From assembly GCF_000507765.1 (NCBI RefSeq), contig NZ_KI669402.1:124001-188000 (forward strand): DNA of 64,000 nucleotides, written 5' to 3'. A program made the translations under genes and the position numbers. Positions 7,533 to 16,571 of this stretch are shown in pieces (the stretch's first letter is position 1; the number at the start of each line of letters is the position of its first letter). Under the pieces are notes generated by a model, which searched no databases, was not told where the DNA came from, and worked only from the letters and a program-made list of their open reading frames with translations. This DNA comes from Streptococcus parasanguinis CC87K (GTDB lineage: Bacteria; Bacillota; Bacilli; Lactobacillales; Streptococcaceae).

Positions 7533-8044
7533 TACTTGTCTCCCATCATTTCTTGTAATTGTCGCAATACTTGGTGATCGAGCGGTCGCATGGGTGGTTT
7601 TTGATCGTTGACCACTCGCTGCGCCTGATTGAGGTTTCCTTTGACGACTGCGACCCGTTTTTCTAACTCTCTGGCAGATACCCGAAGGGCCCCTTGAGCA
7701 AAGACGGTCCATTGCTCATTTAAGTCACTGGTCGCTACCGATACTTGGTGGAGGGGCGTGTTAAGCTCTGCCGCCAAGCGCTCGATATAGTCATCTGCCG
7801 TCTCATCCTCACCGGTAAAGACCACCTGAACATTGAACTCCTCATAGGTCTGCCGCACTCCTGGCATATACTGGGCATCAAAGACACAGATGACTTCGAT
7901 CCCCTCAAAGCTAGCATAGTGGCTCAGTTTTTGCAGGAGGATATTGCGGGCTGCATCGAGCTCACTTTTTTGAAAGAGCTGGCGGGTCTCCTGCCAAAAG
8001 GCAATCATATTGTAGCCGTCAACCAATAAGATTTTTCGTTTCAT
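7532..8044 (-). CDS. NYN domain ribosome-associated endoribonuclease, YacP/Rae1 family
   Basis: This 170-residue protein begins [17 protein letters not shown], the NYN-domain strand with its first acidic residue, and carries FDAQYMPG and [14 protein letters not shown], which supply the other metal-binding acids. In Bacillus subtilis Rae1 (YacP) cleaves mRNA in the ribosomal A site. The gene sits directly after rlmB and before degV, an order conserved in streptococci. It lies 18 bases from the rlmB stop. The family is clear. The cleavage specificity is taken from the homologue. Confidence 0.88.
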   Translation of the reverse strand: MKRKILLVDGYNMIAFWQETRQLFQKSELDAARNILLQKLSHYASFEGIEVICVFDAQYMPGVRQTYEEFNVQVVFTGEDETADDYIERLAAELNTPLHQVSVATSDLNEQWTVFAQGALRVSARELEKRVAVVKGNLNQAQRVVNDQKPPMRPLDHQVLRQLQEMMGDK

Positions 8045-8062
8045 ATCATTGCCTTTCTAGAA

Positions 8063-8791
8063 TTATAGTCGATTGCGAAAGACCTCATACATAAGGATAG
8101 CTGCTGCCACGCTGGCATTGAGGCTTTGCACATGACCATTCATAGGAATGGTGATCATCTCATCGACTTGTTTTTTGATGTTGGCCGAGATCCCTTTTCC
8201 TTCATTGCCAATGATCAAGGCTAACTTGCCAGCCGTATTCCACTGGTGAGATGGCGTGCCGTTCATGTCAGTCCCAAAGATCCAGAAGCCCTCTTCCTTT
8301 AGCTTGTCTAGAGTTTGACTGAGATTGGTCACACGCGCAATGGGAATGTGTTCCACCGCTCCGGTAGAAGTTTTTGAAACCACTGGAGTTACCCCGACTG
8401 CACGGTGCTTAGGAATGATGACGCCTGAGACATTGGTCGCATCAGCTGTCCGTAAGATAGATCCAAGATTGTGTGGATCTGTCAAACCATCGAGAATCAA
8501 TAAAAGTGGGTTCTCTTCTTGGGCTGTCTGTTTCAGAATCGCTGCCAAGTCTGTGTAAGCAAAGGCTGCCACACGGAGAACGAAGCCTTGGTGAACAGCT
8601 CCTTCCGTCATTTCCTGCAGGGTTTTCTTTGGCGTCCAAGAAATCGACACTTTTTTCTCAGCTGCTAAGGCCTTGATTTTGTCGACATTTTTTCCTCGGA
8701 GGTCTTCTTGAATATATAATTTATTGCCTGTATTGGCTTGTAAAGCCTCGGTGACTGCGTGGACACCGTATACGATATCGTTATTTTCCAT
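8063..8791 (-). CDS. rlmB: 23S rRNA (guanosine-2'-O-)-methyltransferase RlmB (SpoU/TrmH family)
   Basis: The start at 8791 gives MENNDIVYGVHAVTEAL, the usual RlmB N-terminus, so 242 residues in all. The N-terminal substrate-binding domain (~1-75) is followed by a SPOUT knot with DGLTDPHNLGSILRTADA (motif 1), IIGNEGKGIS (motif 2) and IPMNGHVQSLNASVAAAI (motif 3). It methylates the ribose of a conserved guanosine in the 23S peptidyl-transferase region. There is no ribosome site before the ATG. Instead an extended -10 element ends six bases upstream, which suggests a leaderless message. The downstream yacP and degV genes probably share this transcript. Confidence 0.93.
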   Translation of the reverse strand: MENNDIVYGVHAVTEALQANTGNKLYIQEDLRGKNVDKIKALAAEKKVSISWTPKKTLQEMTEGAVHQGFVLRVAAFAYTDLAAILKQTAQEENPLLLILDGLTDPHNLGSILRTADATNVSGVIIPKHRAVGVTPVVSKTSTGAVEHIPIARVTNLSQTLDKLKEEGFWIFGTDMNGTPSHQWNTAGKLALIIGNEGKGISANIKKQVDEMITIPMNGHVQSLNASVAAAILMYEVFRNRL

Positions 8792-8806
8792 AGAACTAGT
8801 ATACCA
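8792..8806 (-). promoter_or_regulatory. Extended -10 promoter giving a leaderless rlmB transcript
   Basis: On the minus strand TGGTATACT (TATACT at 8803-8798) ends six bases before the rlmB ATG at 8791, so the expected start of transcription falls on or next to the start codon. No Shine-Dalgarno sequence is present. On the other strand TGATATAAT (TATAAT at 8836-8841) is the divergent extended -10 for the FUSC gene. Confidence 0.65.
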
Positions 8807-8887
8807 CAAGAAAGGAGGAAGAGGCCAATTCATGATATAATGAAATCAACTCTATCTCATCGAAACCAGCAAAATAGAAAGGAAGCC

Positions 8888-9850
8888 ATGCCTCTTTTTC
8901 AACGAACCATCAAACTCACCTTGGCCACCTGTTTAGCAGCGGCCCTGGCTTATGCTCTGGGCTTGACCTATGCCATCTCAGCTGGCGTCATTGCCATCTT
9001 GAGTATCTCTGATACGCGTCGCAGTACCATCAAGCAGGCCTACCAGCGCTTTATGTCGACCTTACTGGCCCTTGCTATCGGAAGTCTCGCCTTTTCTTTA
9101 TTAGGGTTCAACCTCTGGGCATTGGGAGTCTTTATCGCTCTTTATGTCCCTTGTGCCTTTTTATTGGGTTGGCAGATCGGCATCACGCCAAGTACGGTGC
9201 TGGTCACCCATCTCTTGATTGAGCAGTCTACTTCCTGGGGGCTCTTGCTCAATGAACTTGCTCTCTTTTTGATAGGGACCAGCTTTGCCCTGCTGGCCAA
9301 TCTCTATATGCCTTCTAATCAGGGAGCGATCGATCATTACCATAATGTTGTCGAAGACCAACTAAAGAAGATCCTTGGTCGTTTTGCGGAATTACTTGGT
9401 AAAGGGGATGGTCGCAATGATGCTCGCTTGATTAAGGAGTTGGATGGTATCCTACAGGACGCTTTAAATCTAGTCTATCTGGACCATTCCAACCACCTCT
9501 TTCACCAAACCAACTACCATATTCACTACTTCGAAATGCGCAAGCGGCAAAACGATATTCTGCGGGATATGGCAGAAAACGTCAACCGCTGTCAGTTGGC
9601 GGCGAGCGAAAGCATAATCCTAGCTCAACTATTTAAGAAGACGGCCCAACAATTAAGTCAGGAAAATCCCGCCCAAGATCTTCTTGATGATATTAGTCAG
9701 TATTTAGCGATCTTTCGCGAACGCCCTCTTCCTAAGACCCGTGAAGAATTCGAAACACGCGCCACCTTGCTCCAACTCTTAAGAGACTTAGAAACTTTTA
9801 TCCAGGTCAAGGTTGATTTTTACCAACAATTCCATGAGGAGACAGAATAG
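8888..9850 (+). CDS. FUSC-type membrane protein (aromatic acid exporter/DUF939 family)
   Basis: The start at 8888 follows GAAAGGAAGCC and gives MPLFQRTIKLTLATCLAAAL; longer upstream starts run into the divergent promoter. The 320-residue protein has four to five hydrophobic segments in the first ~140 residues and a long soluble helical C-terminus (~145-320) rich in charged residues. The motif SISDTRRSTIKQAYQRF after the second segment is typical of this family. It is related to the FUSC superfamily, which includes aromatic carboxylate efflux proteins such as AaeB, but the substrate is not known for the Gram-positive members. It is transcribed divergently from rlmB from an extended -10 promoter. 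Confidence 0.78.
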   Translation: MPLFQRTIKLTLATCLAAALAYALGLTYAISAGVIAILSISDTRRSTIKQAYQRFMSTLLALAIGSLAFSLLGFNLWALGVFIALYVPCAFLLGWQIGITPSTVLVTHLLIEQSTSWGLLLNELALFLIGTSFALLANLYMPSNQGAIDHYHNVVEDQLKKILGRFAELLGKGDGRNDARLIKELDGILQDALNLVYLDHSNHLFHQTNYHIHYFEMRKRQNDILRDMAENVNRCQLAASESIILAQLFKKTAQQLSQENPAQDLLDDISQYLAIFRERPLPKTREEFETRATLLQLLRDLETFIQVKVDFYQQFHEETE

Positions 9851-9855
9851 ACAAA

Positions 9856-9887
9856 GAAGCCCTTGCAAGATGCAAAGGCTTTTTTAT
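9856..9887 (+). terminator. Terminator after the FUSC gene
   Basis: AGCCCTTGCA and TGCAAAGGCT pair (one mismatch) around an AGA loop and are followed by TTTTTT. Confidence 0.88.
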
Positions 9888-9898
9888 TCAGGCAGTTG

Positions 9899-9927
9899 TT
9901 GTAAACGCTTTCCTAAAATGGTATACT
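9899..9927 (+). promoter_or_regulatory. Promoter with overlapping cre site, M14 carboxypeptidase gene
   Basis: TTGTAAACGCTTTCC at 9899-9913 fits the CcpA operator (cre) consensus at all but the last position. Its first six bases also serve as the -35 (TTGTAA), 17 bases before an extended -10 TGGTATACT (TATACT at 9922-9927). CcpA bound here should block RNA polymerase, so the surface carboxypeptidase is probably repressed when preferred sugars are present. Confidence 0.75.
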
Positions 9928-9964
9928 AGAACTAGAAAATAACTTTTTAAGGAGGGTCTTCTAT

Positions 9965-12900
9965 ATGATGAAGTCTTCGTATAAGAAACATTTGTACACT
10001 ACAACACTCAGCCTCTCAGCGGCTGTCTTGCTTTCCGTTATCGGTCATGGCCAAGCTTCAGCCGATAGCTTAGAAGCGCCTCAAACAGAACCAAGCACGG
10101 TACTTGAAGCGACACCTGCTACTGAGCAACCTGTGACAGCTGATACTGCCAGTCCTTCTGTAGCTGAAAAAGAAGACACCGCAGTCACTGCCACTTCTGC
10201 GGAACCAGCAGCGACTTCCGATGTGGCTTCTACTACAGAAGTTGCTCCAGCCGCTAGTCCAGTCACCAACCGTGCTACAACAACCGCTGACCAAGCGACA
10301 CGCTTGGCGGATAGCACCATTTATCTCTCTGAAAAGAGTACGATTGATGACAAAGTCCAAGAAAAAGCTCAAGCTGCTGGCAAGATCAGCTGGACCTTAG
10401 ACAATAAGCCTCTCTCTGAGTGGAAAACCTGGGATATGGAGACAGGAACACTGAGCAAGGATCCATTCCTCACCATCACAGAGACCGCAAACGGCAATGA
10501 TTTGGATCTCCACATTGACGTGCAGGATCTCTTTGGTGAAGATCTTAGCCTTCGTAGCCCAAATAATATTCGCCGGACTTATCGCAATTACATCGGCAAC
10601 CATGAGCTGGTCGGAACCAATGCAGACTTAGGTGTGACCATCAATAAAACCCTTGTTTTTCGACCTTATCAGGACTACCATACGCATGAAGAGATGCTAG
10701 CTGCCATCGAAAAATCCAAGGAAGAAGCGAAACCCGATCGTTTGGTGCAGCTGGAAACCCTTGGCAAGAGTGCCCAAGGCCGGGATATGAAGATGGGGAT
10801 CGTGAGCAAGGACCAAGCCAGCATCGATCACTACCTCTCTAGTACCAACCCTACAGCTTTGACTAAGCCAAGCGAAATGCTGGCCGCACTAAAAGACAAG
10901 ACCTTGGATTACAAATTACCTGTCTTGGTCCACAACACCCACGCGGATGAACAGCCAGGCATTGATATCATCACAGGCCTCTTCAATACTTTTGCGACCA
11001 AGGAAAAGGTGACCTTTAACACCACCGATGAAGCTGGAAATGCTAAAACAGTCACGCTAGATATTCCAACCTTGCTCAATAAATTCATCTTCTTATTTGA
11101 CTTCACGGAAAACCCAGATGGGGATGCTCTCAACCTGCGGGCCCTAGCAAACGGGCTCGATCCAAACCGGGATGCCAGCTACCAAACCAACCCTGAAGTT
11201 CGCACGGTTATCCAAATGATCAACAAATGGAATCCGATCGCTCTCTACGACTTACACGGTTTTGTCAAAGAATTCTTAATCGAACCTGCAACGCCACCAC
11301 ATGATCCGAACTTCGAATACGATCTTCTGTCAGACCTGATGCTAGAAAATGCCCATCATATGGGACGGGCAGGAGTTGCCAATTCTAAATACAATAGTTA
11401 CATCATTCCAAAACTGGATTGGGGTGATGGCTGGGATGACTCCTTCTCTGGCTATACAGGGGTTTATGCTGTCTACCATGGTATCTTAGGCCATACCATC
11501 GAAATTCCAGAAGGAAATGAAGAATCCTACAAAGCAGGTCGCAATGCTGTCCTAGGAGGGATTGACTTCCTCAACCAAGATCCGGACCGTCTCCTTGAGA
11601 TGCGTCTCAACTTCTACCTGCGTGGTCTCAATAAAACCGAAGATCCAAAAGCCGAAAATGAACTGGTTGGCCCAAATGGGGAAGTCGTTGGACGTGTGAA
11701 AAATGGTCGTCCGAAATTCTTCCCAGACTACTACGTCATCCCAATGAGCCTCGACAAAGACAACGATGCCCAAGAAGCCTTCAATATGATCGACTACTTC
11801 AAACGCAATGGTGTCCTCGTTAAGGAACTCAAAGAAGATATTGGCAACTATAAAAAAGGGGACTTAGTCATTGACATGGCCCAAGCCAAACGTGGCTATG
11901 CCAACCACATTCTCTACAAGGGCTCCAACGAATCTGCCTGGGCTGCTATGTACGCAGAGTTGCTGGTCAACTTCCCAGATATGAGAGGCTTCAAGTCCGA
12001 ACCTGTCTTTGCGGATGGTCTTTTCAACGGAAAATTAGGAGAAGTCACCACCACCCGCGCCACTCGTACCTCTGAGATCGATCCAAAAGCTCCTTACTAT
12101 GTGATTGCAAATACCTCAGCCAGTGCCGTTAAAGCTGTTAACCAGGCTATTGCACAAGGAAAATCCGTCTATCTAACAGACGATGGCTACATCGTTGACC
12201 GCGATACCTTTGCTTCGCTCCTGCCAAACTATGCCATTTATGGGGATGCCCTCTACAAGGTGCCAAGCGGACCAACCTTGAAACCGATGAAGGTCTACTC
12301 TCCGAACTACCACTATAATTGGGCTGGAGTAGATGCGCCTGCTCATACTAGTCTGGTCCTTGAAAAATTAGGCTTCCAAATCGTCAATACGCCAGAAGAA
12401 GCGGATGTTGTTATTTTGGAAAGCAACCGCTTTGACGCTTCCATCTTTGGTAAGAAACCAACCCTGGTCATTGGTGGGGAAGCCATGCAGAAACTGGAAA
12501 AATTGGGAGTTCTTGCAGGATTTGACGCTGAAAAACTAAAAGGCGGTAGCGACTACGAAGGCTTGATGAAGGCGATCATCGATGACCAAGATCCACTGAC
12601 CAGCGGTTATAAGAAGAATACCCTCTTCTACTCCAACTCAGGAAACTGGATTGAAAAGGTTCCAGAGCATTTCAAAACCTTGATGAGTATCGCTCCGAGC
12701 GACTACTACATTGCTGGCTGGTGGCCAAAAAATGAAGTCCTAGCCAATAAGGTCATGGCCATCTCTGGAGAACTGATGGGACAACCACTCTTTGTCTATG
12801 CCGGAAATCCAACCAACCGTCAACACCCTGTCCACTTCTTCCGCTGGGTAACCAATGCGATCTTTGGCAGCAAGTTAGCAAGCTTGATGGATTACGTTCC

Positions 12901-13198
12901 AGCGAAAGAACCAGATCAAGTGGTGGTTCCAATTCATAACCAAACAACCACTCCACAGCCAATCTTGACCAAGAAGGAGACTCCTAAAGTTCTCCTTCCA
13001 CAAAAAGAAATGACAACTGAAAATGGAGAAAGTGTGCAAGCCTTGACTTACCAAGCGGGACAAAGCTTCCAAGAAAGTCCAGCCAAGGCACAATTGCCAC
13101 AAACTGGAGAAGACACAACGGCGCACTTCATTCTTTCAGGCTTCTTGTTAGCCATTAGCGGAGGCTTCCTCCTCTTGAAAAAGAAGGAAGTTGAATAA
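9965..13198 (+). CDS. LPxTG-anchored M14-family zinc carboxypeptidase
   Basis: The 1077-residue protein starts with a signal peptide (residues ~1-34, ending GQASAD), then a Ser/Thr/Ala/Glu-rich linker to ~110. The M14 peptidase domain follows: HADE at 326-329 supplies two zinc ligands, His431 (YDLHGF) is the third, and Glu513 (EIPEG) is in the place of the general base. NPDGD and NPNRD-like loops are also present (LDPNRDASY). Beyond ~560 lies a region of unknown role. LPQTGE, a hydrophobic segment and LLLKKKEVE at the end are the sortase anchor. It should trim peptides outside the cell. Its promoter overlaps a cre site. It is much longer than ordinary M14 enzymes because of the surface-protein parts and the C-terminal domain. 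Confidence 0.88.
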   Translation: MMKSSYKKHLYTTTLSLSAAVLLSVIGHGQASADSLEAPQTEPSTVLEATPATEQPVTADTASPSVAEKEDTAVTATSAEPAATSDVASTTEVAPAASPVTNRATTTADQATRLADSTIYLSEKSTIDDKVQEKAQAAGKISWTLDNKPLSEWKTWDMETGTLSKDPFLTITETANGNDLDLHIDVQDLFGEDLSLRSPNNIRRTYRNYIGNHELVGTNADLGVTINKTLVFRPYQDYHTHEEMLAAIEKSKEEAKPDRLVQLETLGKSAQGRDMKMGIVSKDQASIDHYLSSTNPTALTKPSEMLAALKDKTLDYKLPVLVHNTHADEQPGIDIITGLFNTFATKEKVTFNTTDEAGNAKTVTLDIPTLLNKFIFLFDFTENPDGDALNLRALANGLDPNRDASYQTNPEVRTVIQMINKWNPIALYDLHGFVKEFLIEPATPPHDPNFEYDLLSDLMLENAHHMGRAGVANSKYNSYIIPKLDWGDGWDDSFSGYTGVYAVYHGILGHTIEIPEGNEESYKAGRNAVLGGIDFLNQDPDRLLEMRLNFYLRGLNKTEDPKAENELVGPNGEVVGRVKNGRPKFFPDYYVIPMSLDKDNDAQEAFNMIDYFKRNGVLVKELKEDIGNYKKGDLVIDMAQAKRGYANHILYKGSNESAWAAMYAELLVNFPDMRGFKSEPVFADGLFNGKLGEVTTTRATRTSEIDPKAPYYVIANTSASAVKAVNQAIAQGKSVYLTDDGYIVDRDTFASLLPNYAIYGDALYKVPSGPTLKPMKVYSPNYHYNWAGVDAPAHTSLVLEKLGFQIVNTPEEADVVILESNRFDASIFGKKPTLVIGGEAMQKLEKLGVLAGFDAEKLKGGSDYEGLMKAIIDDQDPLTSGYKKNTLFYSNSGNWIEKVPEHFKTLMSIAPSDYYIAGWWPKNEVLANKVMAISGELMGQPLFVYAGNPTNRQHPVHFFRWVTNAIFGSKLASLMDYVPAKEPDQVVVPIHNQTTTPQPILTKKETPKVLLPQKEMTTENGESVQALTYQAGQSFQESPAKAQLPQTGEDTTAHFILSGFLLAISGGFLLLKKKEVE

Positions 13199-13225
13199 GA
13201 TTCAGCTTTAGACTTGGATGACATG

Positions 13226-13258
13226 AAAAGAACCTTCGTTTCTGCGAAGGTTCTTTTT
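13226..13258 (+). terminator. Terminator after the M14 carboxypeptidase gene
   Basis: AAAGAACCTTCG and CGAAGGTTCTTT form a 12-bp stem with a 6-base loop followed by TT. Confidence 0.9.
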
Positions 13259-13369
13259 GGAGATAAAATATCTTTCAAAACTTTCCTTAGGTGAGTACGG
13301 AGGTTAGGTGAAATTATCCGGTGGATGATTTCAGCAATCCAGGAAGTTCCATGACTTAGTTTTGGACCT

Positions 13370-13455
13370 AATGTTCCAAAACTCCCGAGTGCTTGAAACA
13401 ATAATGTTCCAAAACTCCCGAGTGCTTGAAACAATAATGTTTCAAGCACTTTTCT
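13370..13455. repeat. 33-bp tandem duplication running into a hairpin
   Basis: A 33-base unit beginning AATGTTCCAAAACTCCC is present twice without change at 13370-13402 and 13403-13435. The end of the second copy, AGTGCTTGAAACA, pairs perfectly with TGTTTCAAGCACT just after it (13420-13452), and TTTT follows on the plus strand. The region 13260-13582 holds no gene. The hairpin probably serves as a terminator and the duplication looks recent. Confidence 0.8.
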
Positions 13456-13582
13456 CACGGCGGAAAGTTTCAGTTTATACTTGACTGATTCTAAAGTATA
13501 GAAAACTTATATAAATTTCTCCAGAATATTTAATGAAAATACTATTCTACATTAAAGTCTAACACTGATGCAAAGTTTCTCC

Positions 13583-15250
13583 TTATTCCACCAATTCCAG
13601 CACGATGCTTTGGTAAGGGACCAATTCTAATACCTGGTCTCCTTCTTGGAACAACCCAGCAGTATTATTTAAAACGAGCGTTTTAATCGGAGCTGGTAAC
13701 TCCAAAGTGGCCTGGCGATTTTGGAAATTGCTGATTACCAAGATACGCTTGTCTCCACGGCGTTCGAAGGCGATGATATTCTCGCGGTCCCGATAAGCTG
13801 GGATCATATCTCCAAACCGGATGGTATTTCCATAGAGGGGATGGCGATACAAGGCCGTCAGCTGGCGGTAATAATTCAAAATAGAATCTGGATCCTTTTC
13901 CTGGTCTTCCACATTAATGGAATAATCTGGTTTGGGACTGATCAGCCAGGCTGGTCCATCGCTAAAGCCCAGACCTGGCTCCGCTGACCACTGCATCGGT
14001 GTCCGCGCATTGTCTCGGCTATAGTTGGCAATCGCTGCTAAGGCTTCTTCCTCACTCAAACCAGCTTCTTTAGCAACGTGGTAGCCATTGATGGTCGCAA
14101 TATCATCAAAGCCCTCCACTGATTCAAAGACTTGGTTCTCCATTCCAATTTCTTGACCTTGATAGATAAACGGAATTCCCTTGCGCAAAACCTGAATGGT
14201 TCCCAGGGCTTTTTTACTGGTATCATTTACTGGACCTTCTGCGATATAATGGGACACCCCTCGAGGTTCGTCGTGGTTTTCGATGATGGTCGAGAGAACA
14301 CCAATCCTATCTGCGCGCTCATGCGCTTGGAAAATACTTTCCTTAAGTTCTTCCGCTGTTGGAAGAGTATGGTCAAACCAGCCCTTTCCTTCCTGCCCTA
14401 AGCAGGTTTGCTTGAAGTCAAAGATAGAAGAAAAGACACCGTCTTTTCCAATGAAGAAATGCAATTCTTCGTCGGTTTCATTGAACACTTCCCCAACTGT
14501 GAAGGCATTGTACTTGGCGAAGGTTCGCTCATTTAACTCTTGCAAGAAAGGTTCAATCGATTGGGCATTCACTAGCGACTCCGGTACTGGGACCAAGCCA
14601 TTTTCGCGATCAGACGGAAGCGAACGCCATTCTAGATCTTTTTTGATATTGATAATAGCATCGATCCTAAAGCCCGCGATTCCCTTGTCCAACCACCAAT
14701 TGATCATACTGTAAATTTCTTCGCGCAAGACAGGGTTTTGCCAATTGAGATCTGGCTGATCCTTGTGGAAAGAATGAAGATAGTATTTGTTGGTGCCAGG
14801 AACCGGCTCCCAAACACTGCCCCCAAAGTAACTTTCCCAGTTGTTGGGTTCTTTGTCACTTTCGATAAAATAAAAGTAATCCGCATAAGGGCCATCTGGA
14901 TCCGCTAAAGCCTTTTGGAACCACTCGTGATGACTGGAGCAATGGTTAACCACCAAGTCCATAATGATAGAAATTCCTCGCTTCTTACCTTCCGCAATCA
15001 ACTCTTCCATATCTTCCATGCTCCCAAAAAGGGGGTCAATGGCATAATAATCGGAAATATCATATCCCTGATCAATAAAAGGGCTCTTGTAAACAGGCGA
15101 TAACCAGAGAATGTCAATCCCCAACTGTTGAAGGTAATCGAGTTTTTCCGTGATTCCTTTTAAATCACCAACACCATCGCCATTGCTGTCCTTAAAGCTT
15201 TTTGGGTAAATCTGGTAAGCGATCTTCCCCTTCCACCAATCTTTTTCCAT
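13583..15250 (-). CDS. dexB: Glucan 1,6-alpha-glucosidase (GH13), DexB
   Basis: The 555-residue enzyme is a full-length GH13 alpha-glucosidase. It shows the region I block DLVVNHCSSHHEW near residue 98, GFRIDAI with the nucleophile aspartate near residue 194, the acid/base glutamate in FTVGEVFNE and IIENHDEPR with the second catalytic aspartate. DexB-type enzymes release glucose from the ends of isomaltosaccharides and dextran fragments in the cytoplasm. The gene follows msmK, as in the Streptococcus mutans msm region, which supports DexB over trehalose-6-phosphate hydrolase (TreC). A GH13 oligo-1,6-glucosidase with other substrates cannot be ruled out. The start ATG follows AAGGAGACAAGAC. 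Confidence 0.85.
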   Translation of the reverse strand: MEKDWWKGKIAYQIYPKSFKDSNGDGVGDLKGITEKLDYLQQLGIDILWLSPVYKSPFIDQGYDISDYYAIDPLFGSMEDMEELIAEGKKRGISIIMDLVVNHCSSHHEWFQKALADPDGPYADYFYFIESDKEPNNWESYFGGSVWEPVPGTNKYYLHSFHKDQPDLNWQNPVLREEIYSMINWWLDKGIAGFRIDAIINIKKDLEWRSLPSDRENGLVPVPESLVNAQSIEPFLQELNERTFAKYNAFTVGEVFNETDEELHFFIGKDGVFSSIFDFKQTCLGQEGKGWFDHTLPTAEELKESIFQAHERADRIGVLSTIIENHDEPRGVSHYIAEGPVNDTSKKALGTIQVLRKGIPFIYQGQEIGMENQVFESVEGFDDIATINGYHVAKEAGLSEEEALAAIANYSRDNARTPMQWSAEPGLGFSDGPAWLISPKPDYSINVEDQEKDPDSILNYYRQLTALYRHPLYGNTIRFGDMIPAYRDRENIIAFERRGDKRILVISNFQNRQATLELPAPIKTLVLNNTAGLFQEGDQVLELVPYQSIVLELVE

Positions 15251-15271
15251 GTCTTGTCTCCTTAAAATGAA

Positions 15272-15300
15272 AGAGACCGAGACAAATCGTCTCAGTCTCT
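15272..15300 (-). terminator. Hairpin between msmK and dexB
   Basis: AGAGACTGAGAC and GTCTCGGTCTCT pair on the minus strand with a 5-base loop, followed by TTCATTTT. It could reduce dexB transcription relative to msmK. The weak T-run suggests partial termination. Confidence 0.55.
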
Positions 15301-15316
15301 ATAGTGTCAGTAGATA

Positions 15317-16447
15317 TTAGTATACTGTTTTTTCAGTTTCTTTATCGAAGAAGTGAGCTTTGTTCAAGTCAAATCCAAGTTCGATGGTTGCACCAGTTCC
15401 AAGGTAGTCACGCGCATCCACTTTAGCGATGAATTCGTTGTCACCAACTTGGCAGTACAAGTGAGATTCAGAACCGAGCAACTCAGACACAGAGATCGTA
15501 GCTTTCACAACTGATTCTGGGAAAGTTTCAAGGAATGCAGCTTCTGTATTCACGTCTTCTGGACGAATACCAAAGATCAATTCTTTACCATCATAGCCTT
15601 TTTCACGAAGAACTTTCAAAGCACCTTCTGGAACTTTCAAATTCAATCCATTAGCAACGATGTGTCCACCTTCCAATTTCACGTTAATGAAGTTCATCGC
15701 AGGGCTTCCGATGAATCCAGCTACAAATTTGTTCACTGGATTTTTGTAAACTTCTTGGGGAGTTCCGATTTGTTCTACACGTCCGATTGTACCAGTACCT
15801 GCAGGGTTTTTAGTAGCAGACATGATAACGATACGGTCAGCAAGTGTCATCGCTTCTGTTTGGTCGTGAGTTACATAGATCGTTGTAGCTCCGATACGAC
15901 GGTGGATTTTCGCGATTTCAGCACGCATGGATACACGCAATTTTGCATCCAAGTTTGACAAAGGTTCGTCCATCAAGAATACTTTTGCATCACGGACAAT
16001 GGCACGTCCCATGGCAACACGTTGACGTTGACCACCTGAAAGGTCAGCTGGTTTACGATCCAAGAATTCTTTCAAGCCAAGGATTTCAGCTGCTTCTTGT
16101 ACACGTTTGTCGATATCTTCCTTGCTGTATTTACGCAATTTCAAACCAAAGGCCATGTTATCGTACACAGTCATGTGTGGGTAAAGAGCGTAGTTTTGGA
16201 ATACCATGGCGATATCACGGTCTTTAGGTGCCACGTTGTTTACAACAGTGCCATCGATAGAACACTCACCTTCTGTGATATCTTCAAGACCAGCGATCAT
16301 ACGAAGAGTTGTTGATTTACCACATCCTGAAGGACCTACGAAAACGATAAATTCTTTGTCTTTGATGTCCAAGTTGAAGTCTTCAACTGAGTAGTGTTCG
16401 CTGTTTGGATATTTTTTGTAAATATTTTTAAGATTTAATTCTACCAT
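15317..16447 (-). CDS. msmK: Multi-sugar ABC transporter ATP-binding protein MsmK (UgpC/MalK type)
   Basis: The 376-residue protein is a MalK-type ATPase. Walker A is GPSGCGKST near residue 38, the signature LSGGQRQRVAMGR near residue 136, Walker B ends in FLMDEPLSNLD and the switch histidine is in VTHDQTEAM. The C-terminal ~130 residues form the MalK/UgpC regulatory domain (TOBE), with IFGIRPEDV. In streptococci one MsmK serves several sugar importers encoded elsewhere, which fits the absence of permease genes here. The start follows AAAGGAGTACCATC. A near-palindromic cre-like sequence lies in the promoter region. dexB is the next gene on the same strand. Confidence 0.93.
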   Translation of the reverse strand: MVELNLKNIYKKYPNSEHYSVEDFNLDIKDKEFIVFVGPSGCGKSTTLRMIAGLEDITEGECSIDGTVVNNVAPKDRDIAMVFQNYALYPHMTVYDNMAFGLKLRKYSKEDIDKRVQEAAEILGLKEFLDRKPADLSGGQRQRVAMGRAIVRDAKVFLMDEPLSNLDAKLRVSMRAEIAKIHRRIGATTIYVTHDQTEAMTLADRIVIMSATKNPAGTGTIGRVEQIGTPQEVYKNPVNKFVAGFIGSPAMNFINVKLEGGHIVANGLNLKVPEGALKVLREKGYDGKELIFGIRPEDVNTEAAFLETFPESVVKATISVSELLGSESHLYCQVGDNEFIAKVDARDYLGTGATIELGFDLNKAHFFDKETEKTVY

Positions 16448-16484
16448 GATGGTACTCCTTTGATTTTTATAGTTCTATTGTAAA

Positions 16485-16499
16485 TGAAAACGTTTTACA
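16485..16499 (-). promoter_or_regulatory. cre-like site upstream of msmK
   Basis: TGAAAACGTTTTACA lies 38 bases before the msmK start and is a near-palindrome around AAAACGTTTT. It differs from the CcpA operator consensus by one extra base in the right half. It abuts TACAAT, a possible -10 on the minus strand. Catabolite repression is therefore likely but not certain. Confidence 0.5.
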
Positions 16500-16519
16500 A
16501 ATCTATGGCAAGTCTCACA

Positions 16520-16557
16520 AAAAAGAAAAAGAGTTTTGTGCAAGTTGCACAAAACTC
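16520..16557 (-). terminator. Terminator of the pnp-to-pucR-type regulator run
   Basis: GAGTTTTGTGCAA and TTGCACAAAACTC pair perfectly over 13 bp around one base, and on the minus strand TTTTTCTTTTTT follows. It lies 15 bases after the regulator stop codon and ends the long minus-strand gene run. Confidence 0.92.
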
Positions 16558-16571
16558 TCGATTGATTCCGT

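Noticed and set aside
7533..7712. 60-residue N-terminal extension of the DegV protein
   Set aside because: It is the yacP gene read in another frame; the TAATG junction gives the proper DegV start.
10070..10372. Antisense 100-codon frame opposite the Thr/Ala-rich part of the surface carboxypeptidase
   Set aside because: Biased codons in the low-complexity linker keep the other strand open; no start signal or family match.
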